Shown here: positions 37,691 to 48,767 of the stretch, one piece after another | How positions within the stretch are numbered: the stretch's first letter is position 1 | How the letters are laid out: each line of letters begins with the position of its first letter | Assembly (NCBI GenBank): GCA_037957365.1 | Contig: JARHVA010004904.1 | Location: forward strand, 989,001 to 1,053,000 | Length of the DNA: 64,000 bases | Origin: Torreya grandis | Taxonomy: Eukaryota; Streptophyta; Pinopsida; Cupressales; Taxaceae | Direction: 5' to 3' | Notes under the pieces: model-generated | Told to the model about the DNA's origin: nothing | Seen by the model: only the letters and a program-made list of their open reading frames with translations | Database searches by the model: none | Program-made: the position numbers and the translations under genes

Positions 37691-38206
37691 AAACACTGAT
37701 AGTGGTGCCCACATTATGGGCCTAAAATATTAGAGAGCCATGGGGGAGAGAAGGACAGGGCCACCAATGGTGAGGATGATGCTCAAACCATATTGTGAGA
37801 GACCATTGATTGGTTGAGCATGATAGGTAGTAGAGTGAGAGGAGATGGGGGTGGAGGTAAGATCACCATAAGTACCACTACTATTTCTAAAACAAGATGA
37901 CAAATGACCACCAAGGACATGACATCGATAGAGGTAGGAGTAACAATAGATAACAAAGATAGTACTTGTCTTAGATGACCTAATAGGTGAGCCAAGATAG
38001 ATTTAGACTATAGAGAGACCACTCAAGGATAACCTAAGATGGGTATAAGTGGCATATATAGGATTTTTTTAGGAGATGATCAATAGAGGAAGTTATTAGA
38101 GGCCACATTGATGGGGAGACCATGTTCAATGGTCTCATGGATGGTGATATAGTAGTGGTTAACACATAGATAGGTAATAAAAGATGGTTTAATTTTGCTT
38201 TAAATT

Positions 38207-39192
38207 TTTTAGGTTGTGGAGCTAAAATCTTCACTCAAATGCAAACATGGAGGTTACTGAGTGTCACAGTCACTGACATCGGTCAGGACAACTGACATCG
38301 TCAGGACAACCGATGTCGGTTAGGTGGAGACAGGAAGCTATCGACATCAATCAAGGATCGATAGACGTCGGTCATCCTCAGATAGATAAGGACCGACGTC
38401 AGTCACCTGTGTAGTTTTGGAACTATCAGTTTCATGAATAGTTTGTTAACGAACCAATTATTTTCATGTTAAGGACTAATTTTAGTCTTGAGCTACGGTT
38501 TTTAATTATTGTAATTAGAAAGTCTAATTATTGTTTGTATGGGATCTATTTAATAGACTCATGGGCTATATTATAAAGTGTGCTAGTTAGAGTTGAGCTT
38601 GGAGCTTGGTTAGCTCCTCCTAGTTCTATAGGGGTGCCGAGTGTGTATGATCAGGTAGATCTATGGGATAGCAAGATCTGGTAGAAGATCCACTGGGGTA
38701 CTGGTTTGGAGAATCATAAGGACATGGTGAGGCAAGGACAAGGGTTCTTCAGGATGTAGTGAGACCTACATGTGTAAGTAAGATCAGTTTGATTTGCAGG
38801 TTGTTGCAAGTTCATGGGAGATCTACTTGGAGTGCATTGTGTAATCGGTTGAGTATGTGTGTATACTCAGTGTACTGGCAGTATTGTTACTGACTGGTTG
38901 GAGGTGAACAACAACTCTATGCTTGAGTTGTTTGTTGTGACTGTAGTTGAGAGAGAGAACTCTTGAAGAGATTTACTGTTTACACCCTAGAGGTGTGGGA
39001 GCCCTAGAGGAGTGTGAAAAAGAGTGTGGCATATTCTTTGTTGTATTTCCTTCTGTAAGAGTATTAATACAATTGGGTATTGTCTCTCATATTTTGTGTT
39101 ATTTCTAAATTCTAGTTACTTGTTACTTCTGGTTAAATTTTGTGTTTAGTTGCTTATACAAAGGTAATCAATTGTGCTCCTAGATCCTAATA
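38207..39192 (+). repeat. LTR1 of array F
   Basis: 986 bp. Starts TTTTAGGTTGTGGAGC (first G of TG mutated) and ends CCTAATA. Carries a cluster of GACRTC palindromic sites at ~38265-38405, including ACCGATGTCGGT (38309-38320). Confidence 0.9.
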
Positions 39193-39194
39193 GT

Positions 39195-39282
39195 TGGTAT
39201 CAGAGCTTTATGTTCTAGATTCCTGACAAAGTAGTATTAGAGCTATTTGTGGTTCAAGATTCCTGACAAGTGGTATCAGAGT
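39195..39282 (+). promoter_or_regulatory. Triple primer-binding motif after LTR1
   Basis: TGGTATCAGAGC (39195-39206, at the normal place), TAGTATTAGAGC (39232-39243) and TGGTATCAGAGT (39271-39282) are spaced 37 and 39 nt and linked by TCTAGATTCCTGACAA-like spacers. The iMet-type site is thus triplicated. The same layout follows LTR2 and LTR3, and two copies follow LTR4. Confidence 0.85.
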
Positions 39283-40119
39283 GAGGTTACAGGGAGCAGG
39301 TTTGTGTTTGATTATAGGTCACTCTCAGGGGTTTCTGATTGAGTGGGAGTAAAGTAATGGCAGAAGAAAGTAAGCTAAGAATGGAGGAACTCAATGGCAA
39401 GAATGGTCAATTACGGTATTATGGAAAGAAAGAGCAGGTAAAGAAAGATTGCTGGTTGGTAAAAGATCAGCATGAAGGAGCATGTGTTGCAGGTATTATT
39501 GCACTGGTTGTTCTTATATGTTCCTCGGATAAAGTAGAATCTTGGTTTATAGATTATGTTGCCTCTTTCCATGCAGCCCCAAATAGAGTATTTTTCCATG
39601 TTAAGGTCCATGGAGACTTTGGAAAGATTTATTTAGGGGTTGGTGAGCCTTGTCAAAGTATTGGCAAAGGGGAAGTGTAGCTGAAATTGTAGACAGCCAG
39701 CACATGGGTGTTGAAGGAGGTCATGCAGGTCCCAATTCTGAAGATGAAGCTAATTTCTTCAGGAAAGTTGGGTGATGAGAGATGCATAGGAACTCTCATA
39801 GCGGATGCACTTGAATTAGCTGGTGGTAAGAAAGTAGGTACTCTTTATCTACCTACTTGTATTACTGATTCTTCTTTTGTTGCGAAGATGTGGCTTTGTA
39901 GGCTTGGTCACATGAGCAAGAAGGAGATGCATGTTCTTAAGAGGAAGTCAGATGTGTTTGACAAACTTAAGAATTGGAAATCCTTGGTGTTTATGGAGGA
40001 GATGATGGACATAGATCAACGGATGGGATTTAATAACTCTGAGCAAGGCAATTTGGATAGGGTTTTAATTCAAAGTAAGCTCATGGGTAAAAAGTCATCA
40101 CTCATAGAAAAACACAGTT

Positions 40120-40340
40120 ACTGGCATCAGTCAAGAGGAACTAACATCGATAAAACAAGTACCGACATTGGTCATGTGTAGACAAGTAAAGTTGGTAATG
40201 TTAGGTAGGTGGACACCGACATCAATCGGGTGGACACCGGCATCGGTAAGGTAGTCAATGTCGGCAATCAGGTTAGTCATAGGGAACCGATGTCGGTCGG
40301 GTGCAGACTGGGAGGTGACTGACATCAGTCACTGATAGAA
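40120..40340. repeat. Palindromic GACRTC cluster in internal region 1
   Basis: Repeated near-palindromes of ACCGACGTCGGTC type, for example ACCGATGTCGGT (40286-40297), with deaminated variants (CATCGGT, CGATGTC). Homologous clusters lie at ~43290-43510 and ~46440-46660. The cluster occupies the place where integrase and the first half of RT are missing. Confidence 0.8.
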
Positions 40341-41376
40341 TAGATTTTGGGTAGAAATCAAGTTGTCAAGGAGTCTCAAATGCCCATGTGGAGGAATAAA
40401 AGTGTAAGTAAGCCTCAAATTCATTATTCCCCTTCTTTATACTTGTTTCTCACTGCAGAGTAGGTAGGATCTAGGAAACAGTGGGAGCATGGCATGAATT
40501 CTTCAAAAGAGAACCAAATGGGAGATTTGGTAGAGTTGCCAGCTAGGATGAAAGCACTGAGAGATGAATGGATTATTTAGTTAAATAAGAGAGGGAATGG
40601 ACACGTGAGATAGAAGGCTAGGGTATATGGTCTTGACAAAGCTGCAGGATAGTGGTACAGGTTTGACAGGTGTATGACAAAGCATGGCTTTAGTCTATGT
40701 CATTGTAACCATTGTGTTTTCTTTACCAGGTTGGATGATGATTGCAACATTATCCTGTTACTGTATGTTGTGTGTATGCTTATTGTAGGGTCACACATGC
40801 AGGGTTTTGTTGAGCTAAAGGTAAAGTTAGTTCAGTGGTATGTCATGAAGAATTTGGGAGCAGTGAAATTCTTTGGCATGAGTTTTTCTAGATACATGGA
40901 AGGTCACAGGTTGATTTTGTCTCTAGATGATTATGTGGATAAGGTAGTGGTGAGGTTCAAGATGCGGGATGTAGAACTAGTTTATACACCTATGGATGGA
41001 TAGTTCATAGAACAGGGTCCCAATTCACATGATGAGGTTAAGTACATGTGTACTAGACATATTTTTGCTCCAGTAGTGGGTGTTGTTAGCAAGTTCATAG
41101 CTAATTCAGGAAAGAAGCATTAGAGAGTAGTTCAATGGGTTCTCAGGCATCTAGAGGGACCAGCAGTAGGTTAACATGCTATGCAAGGTCAAGTTTTTTT
41201 CCACATGGGTTTGTAGATGCGGATACGGCAGGTTACTTGGATACATGTGGAGCACCACATGATTTGTGGTGGTTGGTCTTCAAGATTGAGCTTGAAGAGG
41301 GATACAAGCCAGGAAATAGATTAGATGATGTATAGGTACAGGTACAAGTGTAACTATTTATATATAAATGGGAGAT

Positions 41377-42365
41377 TATTAGGTTATGGAGCTAAAAGCT
41401 TCACTCAGATGCAAACATGGAGGTTGCTGAGTGTCATAGTCGCTGACATCGGTCAGGACAACCAACGTCAGTCAGGTGGAGATAGGAAGCTATCGACATC
41501 AGTCAGGGATCAGCTGATGTTGGTCATCTCCAGATAGATAGGGACCGATGTCAATCACCTATGCAGTTTCAAAACTATCAGTTTCATGAACAATTTGTTA
41601 ACGAACCAGTTGTTTGCATGTTAAAGACTAATTTTAGTCTTGAGCTACAGTTTCTAATTATTGTAATTGAAAAGTCTAATTATTGTTTGTATGAGATCTA
41701 TATAATAGACTCATGGGCTATATTGTAAAGTGTGCTAGATAGAGTTGAGCAAGGTTAGCTCCTTTAGAAGAAAGAGAGCAAGGATAGATCCTCCTAGTTC
41801 CACAGGGGTGCCGAGTGTGTATGATCAGGTAGATATACTAGATAGCAAGATCTGGTAGAAGATCCACCGAGGTACTGGTTTGGAGAATCATAAGGACTTG
41901 GTGAGGCAACAATAAGGGTTCTTCAGGGTGTAGTGAGATCTACATGTGTAAGTAAGATCAGTTTGATTTTCAGGTTGTTGCAAGCTCATGGGAGATCTAC
42001 TTGAAGCATGTTGTGTACTTAGTTGAGTATGTGTGTATACTCGGTGTACTGGCAGTATTGTTATTGACTGGTTGGAGGTGAACAACAACTCTATGTTTGA
42101 GTTGTTTGTTGTGACCGTAGTTGAGAGAGAGAACTCTTGAAGAGATTTGCTGTTTACGCTCTAGAGGTGTGGGAGCCCTAGAGGAGTGTGAAGAAGAGTG
42201 TGGCATCTTCTTTGTTGTATTTCCTTCTGTAAGAGTATTAATATAATTGGGTATTGTCTCTCATGTTCTATGTTATTTCTAAGTTCTATTACTTGTTACT
42301 TTTGGTTAAATTCCATGTTTAGTTGCTTATACAAAGGTAATCAATTGTGCTCCTAGATCCTAACA
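41377..42365 (+). repeat. LTR2 of array F
   Basis: 989 bp, TATTAG...CTAACA (TG changed to TA). A TATA-like TCTATATAATAG lies at ~41697-41708 and palindromic sites at ~41440-41565. A primer motif follows at 42368. Confidence 0.92.
41697..41708 (+). promoter_or_regulatory. TATA-like box in LTR2
   Basis: TCTATATAATAG, also present in LTR3 and LTR4 and as CTATTTAATAG in LTR1. Placed centrally in the LTR, it is a plausible promoter for the copia units. Confidence 0.45.
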
Positions 42366-44550
42366 GTTGGTATCAGAGCTTTATGTTCTAGATTCTTGAC
42401 AAAGTGGTATTAGAGTTGTTTGTGGTTCTAGATTCCTGACAAATGGTATCAGAGCAAGGTTATAGGGAGCAAGTTTGTGTTTGATTACAGGTCACTCTCA
42501 GGGGTTTCTGATTGAGTCGGAGTAAAGCAATGGCAGAAGAAAGTAAGCTAAGAATGGAGGAACTCGATGGCAAGAATGGTCAATTATAGTATTATGGAAA
42601 GAAAGAGCAGGTAAAGAAAGATTGCTGGTTGGTAGAAGATCAACATGAAGGAGCATGTGTTGCAGGTATTATTGCACTGGTTGTTCTTATATGTTCTTTG
42701 GATAAAGTAGAATCTTGGTTTATAGATTCTATTGCCTCTTTTCATGTAGCCCCAAATAGAGTATTTTTCCATGTTAAGGTCCATGGAAACATTGGAAAGA
42801 TTTATTTAGGGGTTGGTGAGCCTTATCAAAGTATTGGTAAAGGGGAAGTGTGGCTGAAATTGCAGATGGCCAACACATGGGTGTTGATGGAGGTCATACA
42901 GGTCCCAGTTCTAAAGATGAGGCTAATTTCTTCAGGAAAGTTGGGTGATGAGAGATGCACAAGAACTCTCACAGTGGATGCACTTAAATTAGCTGGTGGT
43001 AAGAAAGTAGGTACTCTTTATCTACCTACTTGTATTACTGATTCTTCTTTTGTTGCGAAGACGTGGCTTTGTTGGCTTGGTCACATGAGCAAGAAGGAGA
43101 TGGATGTTATTAAAAGGAAGTCAGATGTGTTTGACAAACTTAAGAACTGGAAAGCCTTGGTGTTTATGGATGAGATGATAGATAGAGATCAACACATGGG
43201 ACTGAATAACTCTAAGCAAGGCAGTTTGGATAGGGTTTTGATTCAAAGTAAGCTCACAGGTGAAACGTCATCACTCACAGGAAAACATAGTTACCGGCAT
43301 CGGTTAAGAGGAATCGATGTTGATCAGACAAGTACCGATGTCGGTCATGTGTAGACAGGCAAAGTTGGTAATTTTAGGTAGGTGGACACTAACGTCGATC
43401 GGGTGGACACTGGCATTGGTCAGGTAACTGACGTCGGTAATCAAGTTAGTCGCAGGGAACCGATGTCGATCGAGTGTAAACTAGGAGGTGACTGACATTG
43501 GTCACTGGTAGAACAAATTTTGGGCAGACAGCAAGATGTCAAGGAGTCTCAAATGCCCATGTGGAGGACTAAAACTGTAAGTAAGCCTCAAATTCATTAT
43601 TCCCCTTCTTTATACTTGTTTCTCACTGTAGAGTAGGTAGGATCTAGGAAATAGTGGGAGCATGGCATGAATTCTTCGGAAGAGAACCAAATAGGAGATT
43701 TGGTAGAGTTACTAGCCGAGATGAAAGCACTGAGAGATGAATGGATTCTTTGGTTAAAGAAGAGAGGGAATGGACACGTGAGATGGAAGGCTAGGGTATA
43801 TGGTCTTGAGGAAGCTGCAAGACAGTGGTACAGGTTTGACAGGTGTATGACAAAGCATGGCTTTAGTCAGTGTCATTGTAACCATTATGTTTTCTTTACC
43901 AGGTTGGATGATGATTGCAACATTATCCTGTTACTGTATGTTGTGTGTATGCTAGTTGTAGGGTCATACATGTAGGGTTTTGCTGAGCTAAAGGTAAGTT
44001 AATTCAGTGGTATGTCATGAAGAATTTGGGAGTAACAAAATTGTTTGGCATGAGTTTTTCTAGAGACATGGAAGGTCACAGGTTGATTTTGTCTCCAGAT
44101 GATTATGTGGATAAGGTAGTGGCGAGGTTCAAGATTCGAGATGCAGAACTAGTTTGCACACCTATGGATGGATAGTTCACAAAATAGGGTCCCAATTCAC
44201 ATGATGAGGTTAAGTACATGTGTACTAGACCTATTTTTGCCCCAGTAGTGGGTGTTGTCAGCAAGTTCATAGCCAATTCAGGAAAGAAGCACTAGAGATC
44301 AGTTCAGTGGGTTCTAAGGTATCTAAGAGGGACCAACAGTAGGTTAACATGCTATGCAAGGTCAAGTTGTTTTCTACATGGGTTTGTAGATGCGGATACG
44401 GCAGGTTACTTGGATGACATGTGGAGCACCACAGGATGTGTGGTGGTTGGTCTTCAAGATTGAGCTTGAAGAGGGATACAAGCTAGGAAATAGATTAGAT
44501 GATGTATAGGTATAGGTAAAATTATAGTTATTTATCTCCAAGTCAGAGAT
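42366..44550 (+). pseudogene. Array F internal region 2: shrunken copia gag-pol
   Basis: The best preserved copy. ATG 42530; a TAG at the codon that is CGG in copy 1 and TGG in copy 3; then 241 codons open from 42629 to a stop at 43354 covering the knuckle end, protease remnant (ESWFIDSIASFH), GGKKVGTLYLPTCITDSSF, and pre-integrase LGHMSKKEMDVIKRKSD. A second open stretch from ATG 43667 (MNSSEENQIGDLVELLAEMK) enters RT (VYGLEEAARQWYRFD, NIILLLYVVCMLVVGSYM), then SRDMEGHRLILSPDDYVDKV, ending in RNase H with YLDDMWSTTGCVVVGLQD (~44408-44463). Same internal deletion and YVVC change as the other units. Confidence 0.9.
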
Positions 44551-45514
44551 TGTTAGGTAGTAGAGCTAAAATCTTCACTTGAATGCAAACATGGAGGTTG
44601 TTGAGTGTCATAGTCACCAATGTCGGTCAGGACAACTGACGATGGTCAGGCAGAGACAGGAAGCTATCGATATTGGTCAGGGATCGACTGACGTTGGCCA
44701 TCCCCAAATAGATAAGGACTGACATCGGTCACCTGTGTAGTTCCATAACTGTCAGTTTCACGAACAATTTTTTAACGAACTGATTGTTTGCATGTTAAGG
44801 ACTAATTTTAGTCTTGAGTTGTGGTTTCTAATTATTGTAATTGGAAAGTCTAATTATTGTTTGTATGGGATCTATATAATAAATGCATGGGTTATATTGT
44901 AAAGGGTGCTAGATAGAGTTGAGCAAGGTTAGCTCCTTTAAAAGAAAGAGAGCAAGGATAGCTCCTCCTAGTTCCACAGGGGTGCCGAGTGTGTATGATC
45001 AGGGAAATTTGTGAGATAGCAAGATCTAGTAGAAGATCCACTGGGGTACTAATTTGGAGAATCATAAGGACTTGGTGAGGCAAGGACAAGGGTTTTTCAG
45101 GGTGCAGTGAGATCTACATGTGTAAGTAAGATCTGTTTGATTTGCAAGTTGTTGCAAGTTCATGGGAGATCTACTTGGAGTGTGTTGTGTACTTGGTTGA
45201 GTATGTGTGTATACTTGGTGTACTGGCAGTATTGTTATTAACTGGTTGGAGGTGAACAACAACTCTATGTTTGAGTTTGTTTGTTTGTTGAGATTTATTG
45301 TTTACGCCCTAGAGGTGTGGGAGCCCTAGAGGAGTGTGAAGAATAGTGTGGCATCTTCTTTGTTGTATTTCCTTATGGAAGAGTATTAATACAACTAGGT
45401 ATTGTCTCTCATATTCTGTGTTATTTTTGAATTCTAGTTACTTGTTACTTTTGGTTAAATTCCATGTTTAGTTGCTTATACAAAGGTAATCAATTGTGCT
45501 TCTAGATCCTAATA
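44551..45514 (+). repeat. LTR3 of array F
   Basis: 964 bp, TGTTAG...CCTAATA. Lacks ~45 bp present in the others near 45275 (the GTGACCGTAGTTGAGAGAGAG segment). Confidence 0.92.
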
Positions 45515-47697
45515 GTTGGTATCAAAGCTTTATGTTCTAGATTCCTGACAAAGTGGTATTAGAGCTGTTTGTGGTTCTAGATTCCTAACAAGTGTTAATC
45601 AGAGTGAGGTTCCAGGGAGTAGGTTTGTGTTTGATTATAGGTCACTCTTAGGGGTTTCTGATTGAGTGGGAGTAAAGCAATGGCATAAGAAAGTAAGCTA
45701 AGAATGGAGGAACTCAATGGCAAGAATGGTCAATTATGGTATTATGGAAAGAAAGAGCAGGTAAAGAAAGATTGCTGGTTGGTAGAAGATCAGCATGAAG
45801 GAGCATGTGTTGTAGGTATTATTACACTAGTTGTTCTTATATGTTCCTTGGATAAAGTAGAATCTTGGTTTATAGATTATGTTTCCTCTTTCCATGCAGC
45901 CCCAAATAGAGTATTTTTCCATGTTAAGGTCCATGGAGACTTTGGAAAGGTTTATTTAGGTGTTGATGAGCCTTGTCAAAGTATTGGCAAAGGGAAAGTG
46001 CAGCTGAAATTGTAGACGGCCAACACATGGGTGTTGAAGGAGGTCATGCAGGTCCTAGTTCTGAAGATGAGGCTAATTTCTTCAAGAAATTTGGGTGATG
46101 AGAGAAGCACAGGAACTCTCATAGTGGATGCACTTGAATTAGTTGGTGGTAAGAAAGTAAGTACTCTTTATCTACCTACTTGTATTACTGATTCTTCTTC
46201 TATTGTGAAGATGTGGCTTTGTAGGCTTGGTCACATGAGCAAGAAGGAGATGCATGTTCTTAAGAGGAAGTTAGATGTGTTTGACAAACTTAAGAATTAG
46301 AAATCCTTGGTGTTTATGGAGGAGATGATGGACAGAGATCAGTGGATGGGATTGAATAACTCTGAGTAGGGTAGTTTGGATAGGGTTTTGATTCAAAGTA
46401 AGCTCACAGGTAAAAAGTCATCACTCATAGGAAAACATAGTTACCGGCGTCGGTCAAGAGGAACCGACGTCGATCAAATAGGTAGCGACATTGGTCATGT
46501 GCAAATAGGCAAAGTTGGTAATGACAGGTAGGTGGACACCGACGTCAGTCGGGTGGACACCTGGTGTCGGTCATGTAACTGACATTGGTAGTCAAGTTAG
46601 TCACAGGGAATCGACATCAGTCGAGTGCAGACTGGGAGGTGACCGACATCGGTCACTTGTAGAATAGATTTTGGGCAGATAGCAAGCTATCAAGGAGATC
46701 TCAGACGCCCATGTGGAGGATTGAAAGTGTAAGTAAGCCTCAAATTCATTATTCCCATTCTTTATACTTGTTGCTCACTATAGAGCAGGTAAGATCCAAA
46801 AAATAGTGGGAGCATGGCATGAATTCTTTGGAAGAGAACCAAATGGAAGATTTTGTAGAGTTGCCAACCAGGATGAAAGCACTGAGAGACAAATAGATTC
46901 TTTGGTTAAAGAAGAGAGGGAATGGACACATGAGATGGAAGGCCAGGGTATATGGTCTTGAGGAAGCTGCAGAACAGTGGTACAGGTTTGACAGGTGTAT
47001 GACAAAGCATGGCTTCAATCAGTGTCATTGTAACCATTGTGTTTTCTTTACCAGCTTGGATGATGATTGCAACATTATCCTATTACTGTATGTTGTGTGT
47101 ATGCTTGTTACAGGGTCACACATGCAGGGTTTTGTTGAGCTAAAGGTAAAGTTAGTTCAGTGGTATGTCATGAAGAATTTGGGAGCAATGAAATTCTTTG
47201 GCATGAGTTTTTCTAGAGACATGGAAGGTCACAGGTTGATTTTGTCTCCAGATGATTATGTGGATAAGGTAGTGGCGAGGTTCAAGATGCGAGATGTAGA
47301 ACCAGTTTGCACACCTATGGATGGATAGTTAATAGAATAGGGTCCCAATTCACATGATGAGGTTAAGTACATGTGTAATAGACCTATTTTTTCCCCAGTA
47401 GTGGGTGTTGTCAGCAAGTTCATAGCCAATTCAGGAAAGAAGCACTGGAGAGTAGTTCAGTGGGTTCTTAGGTATTTGAGAGGGACCAGCAGCAAGTTAA
47501 CATGCTATGCAGGGTCAAGTTGTTTTCTACATGGGTTTGTAGATGCAGATACGGTAGGTTACTTGGATGACATGTGGAGCACCACAGGATGTGTGGTGGT
47601 TGGTGTTCAAGATTGAGCTTAAAGAGGGATACAAGTTAAGAAATAGATTAAATGATGTACAAGTACAAGTGCAGTTGTTTATCTCCAAATGGGAGAT
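45515..47697 (+). pseudogene. Array F internal region 3: shrunken copia gag-pol
   Basis: Same layout as units 1 and 2. ATG 45680 is followed two codons later by TAA (GAA in the others), so translation could only begin at 45704. The knuckle-protease frame is open to 46015. The pre-integrase segment is open from 46031 to 46300. RT to RNase H is open from 46930 to 47328 and from 47371 to 47616, including NIILLLYVVCMLVTGSHM and a PMDG-TAG stop at the same codon as the other units. All defects that remove function are shared, with additional private stops. Confidence 0.88.
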
Positions 47698-48686
47698 TGT
47701 TAGGTTGTGGAGCTAAAAGCTTCACCTAGATGTAAACATGGAGGTTGTTGAGTGTCATAGTCACTGACGTTGGTCAGGACAACCAATGTGGTTAGGTGGA
47801 GATAGGAAGTTGTCGACATCGGTCAGGGATCGACCAATGTTGGTCATCCCCAGACAGACAGGGACCGACGTCGATCGCCTGTGCGGTTCTAAAACTGTCA
47901 ATTTCATGAATAATTTGTTAACAAACTAGTTGTTTGCATGTTAAGGACTAATTTTAGTCTTGAGCTGTTATTTCTAATTATTTTAATTGGAAAGTCTAAT
48001 TATTGTTTGTATGGGATCTATATAATAGACTCATGGGTTGTATTGTAAAGGGTGCTAGATAGAGTTGAGCAAGGTTAGCTCCTTCAGAAGAAAGAGAGCA
48101 AGGCTAGATCCTCCTAGTTCCATAGGGGTGCCGAGTGTGTATGATCAGGTAGATCTGTGGGATAGCAAGATTTGGTAGAAGATCCACTGGGGTACTGGTT
48201 TGGAGAATCATAAGGACTTGGTGAGGTAAGGACAAGGGTTCTTCAGGGTGTAGTGAGATATACATGTGTAAGTAAGATTGGTTTGATTTGTAGGTTGTTG
48301 TAAGTTCATGGGAGATCTAATTGGAGTGCGTTGTGTACTCAGTTGAGTATGTGTGTATACTCGGTGTACTGGCAATATTGTTACTGACTGGTTGGAGGTG
48401 AACAATAACTCTATGTTTGAGTTGTTTGTTGTGACCATAGTTGAGAGAGAGAACTCTTGAAGAGATTTACTGTTTATACCCTAGACGTGTGGGAGCCCTA
48501 GAGGAGTGTGAAGAAGTGTGTGGCATCTTATTTGTTGTATTTCCTTCTGAAAGAGTATTAATACAATTGGGTATTGTCTCTCATATTCTATGTTATTTTT
48601 GAATTCTAGTTACTTGTTACTTCTGGTTAAATTTCGTGTTTAGTTGTTTATACAAAGGTAATCAATTGTGCTTCTAGATCATAACA
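47698..48686 (+). repeat. LTR4 of array F and following partial unit
   Basis: 989 bp, TGTTAG...ATAACA, preceded by the tract AAATGGGAGAT. Followed by two primer motifs (from 48689) and internal sequence that stops matching at ~48766, so the fourth unit is truncated. Confidence 0.92.
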
Positions 48687-48767
48687 GTTGGTATCAGAGC
48701 TTTATGTTCTAGATTCCTGACAAAGTGGTATCAGAGCTGTTTGTGATTCTAGATTGTTGACAAAATT

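Larger units (their letters stand above)
39193..41376 (+). pseudogene. Array F internal region 1: shrunken copia gag-pol
   Basis: ATG 39357 (MAEESKLRMEELNGKN) leads after a few residues into a degenerate zinc knuckle (YYGKKEQVKKDCW), so most of gag is missing. Next comes a copia protease remnant (ESWFIDYVASFHA, catalytic D-S-G-A altered to D-Y-V-A), and a pre-integrase piece (LWLCRLGHMSKKEMHVLKRK-like, ~39890-39950). Integrase and the first half of RT are absent. In their place is ~220 bp of palindromic GACRTC repeats (40120-40340). Then the RT second half (GLDKAAG, NIILLLYVVCMLIVGSHM; YVDD replaced by YVVC), and RNase H start DGFVDADTAGYLD-like (~41205-41240). TAG stops at 39678-39680 and elsewhere. 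It is non-autonomous and dead. Confidence 0.88.
38202..48767 (+). mobile_element. Array F: tandem Ty1/copia array, four LTRs and three internal regions
   Basis: Head-to-tail order LTR1-int1-LTR2-int2-LTR3-int3-LTR4, then the first ~80 bp of a fourth internal region. LTR starts at 38207, 41377, 44551 and 47698 give periods of 3170, 3174 and 3147 bp. LTRs are ~0.96-0.99 kb with TGTTAG...CTAACA ends. Each is followed by an iMet primer site and preceded by an A/G-rich tract. Adjacent units share single LTRs, as expected from unequal recombination rather than separate insertions. AAATT flanks the block on both sides (38202-38206 and 48763-48767), but since the right end is not an LTR this may be chance. 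The array lies within the antisense PMD region of B. Confidence 0.92.

Noticed and set aside
39195..39282. tRNA gene
   Set aside because: The iMet-like 12-mers are primer-binding sites complementary to the tRNA 3' end. No cloverleaf is present.
40131..40325. Minus-strand ORF over the palindromic cluster in array unit 1
   Set aside because: The frame follows the GACRTC repeats and has repeated Asp/Val/His codons. It is an artefact of the palindromes.
38258..47890. CRISPR-like array from regularly repeated short palindromes
   Set aside because: Spacing is irregular, repeats vary, and the clusters belong to LTR retrotransposon units in a plant genome.
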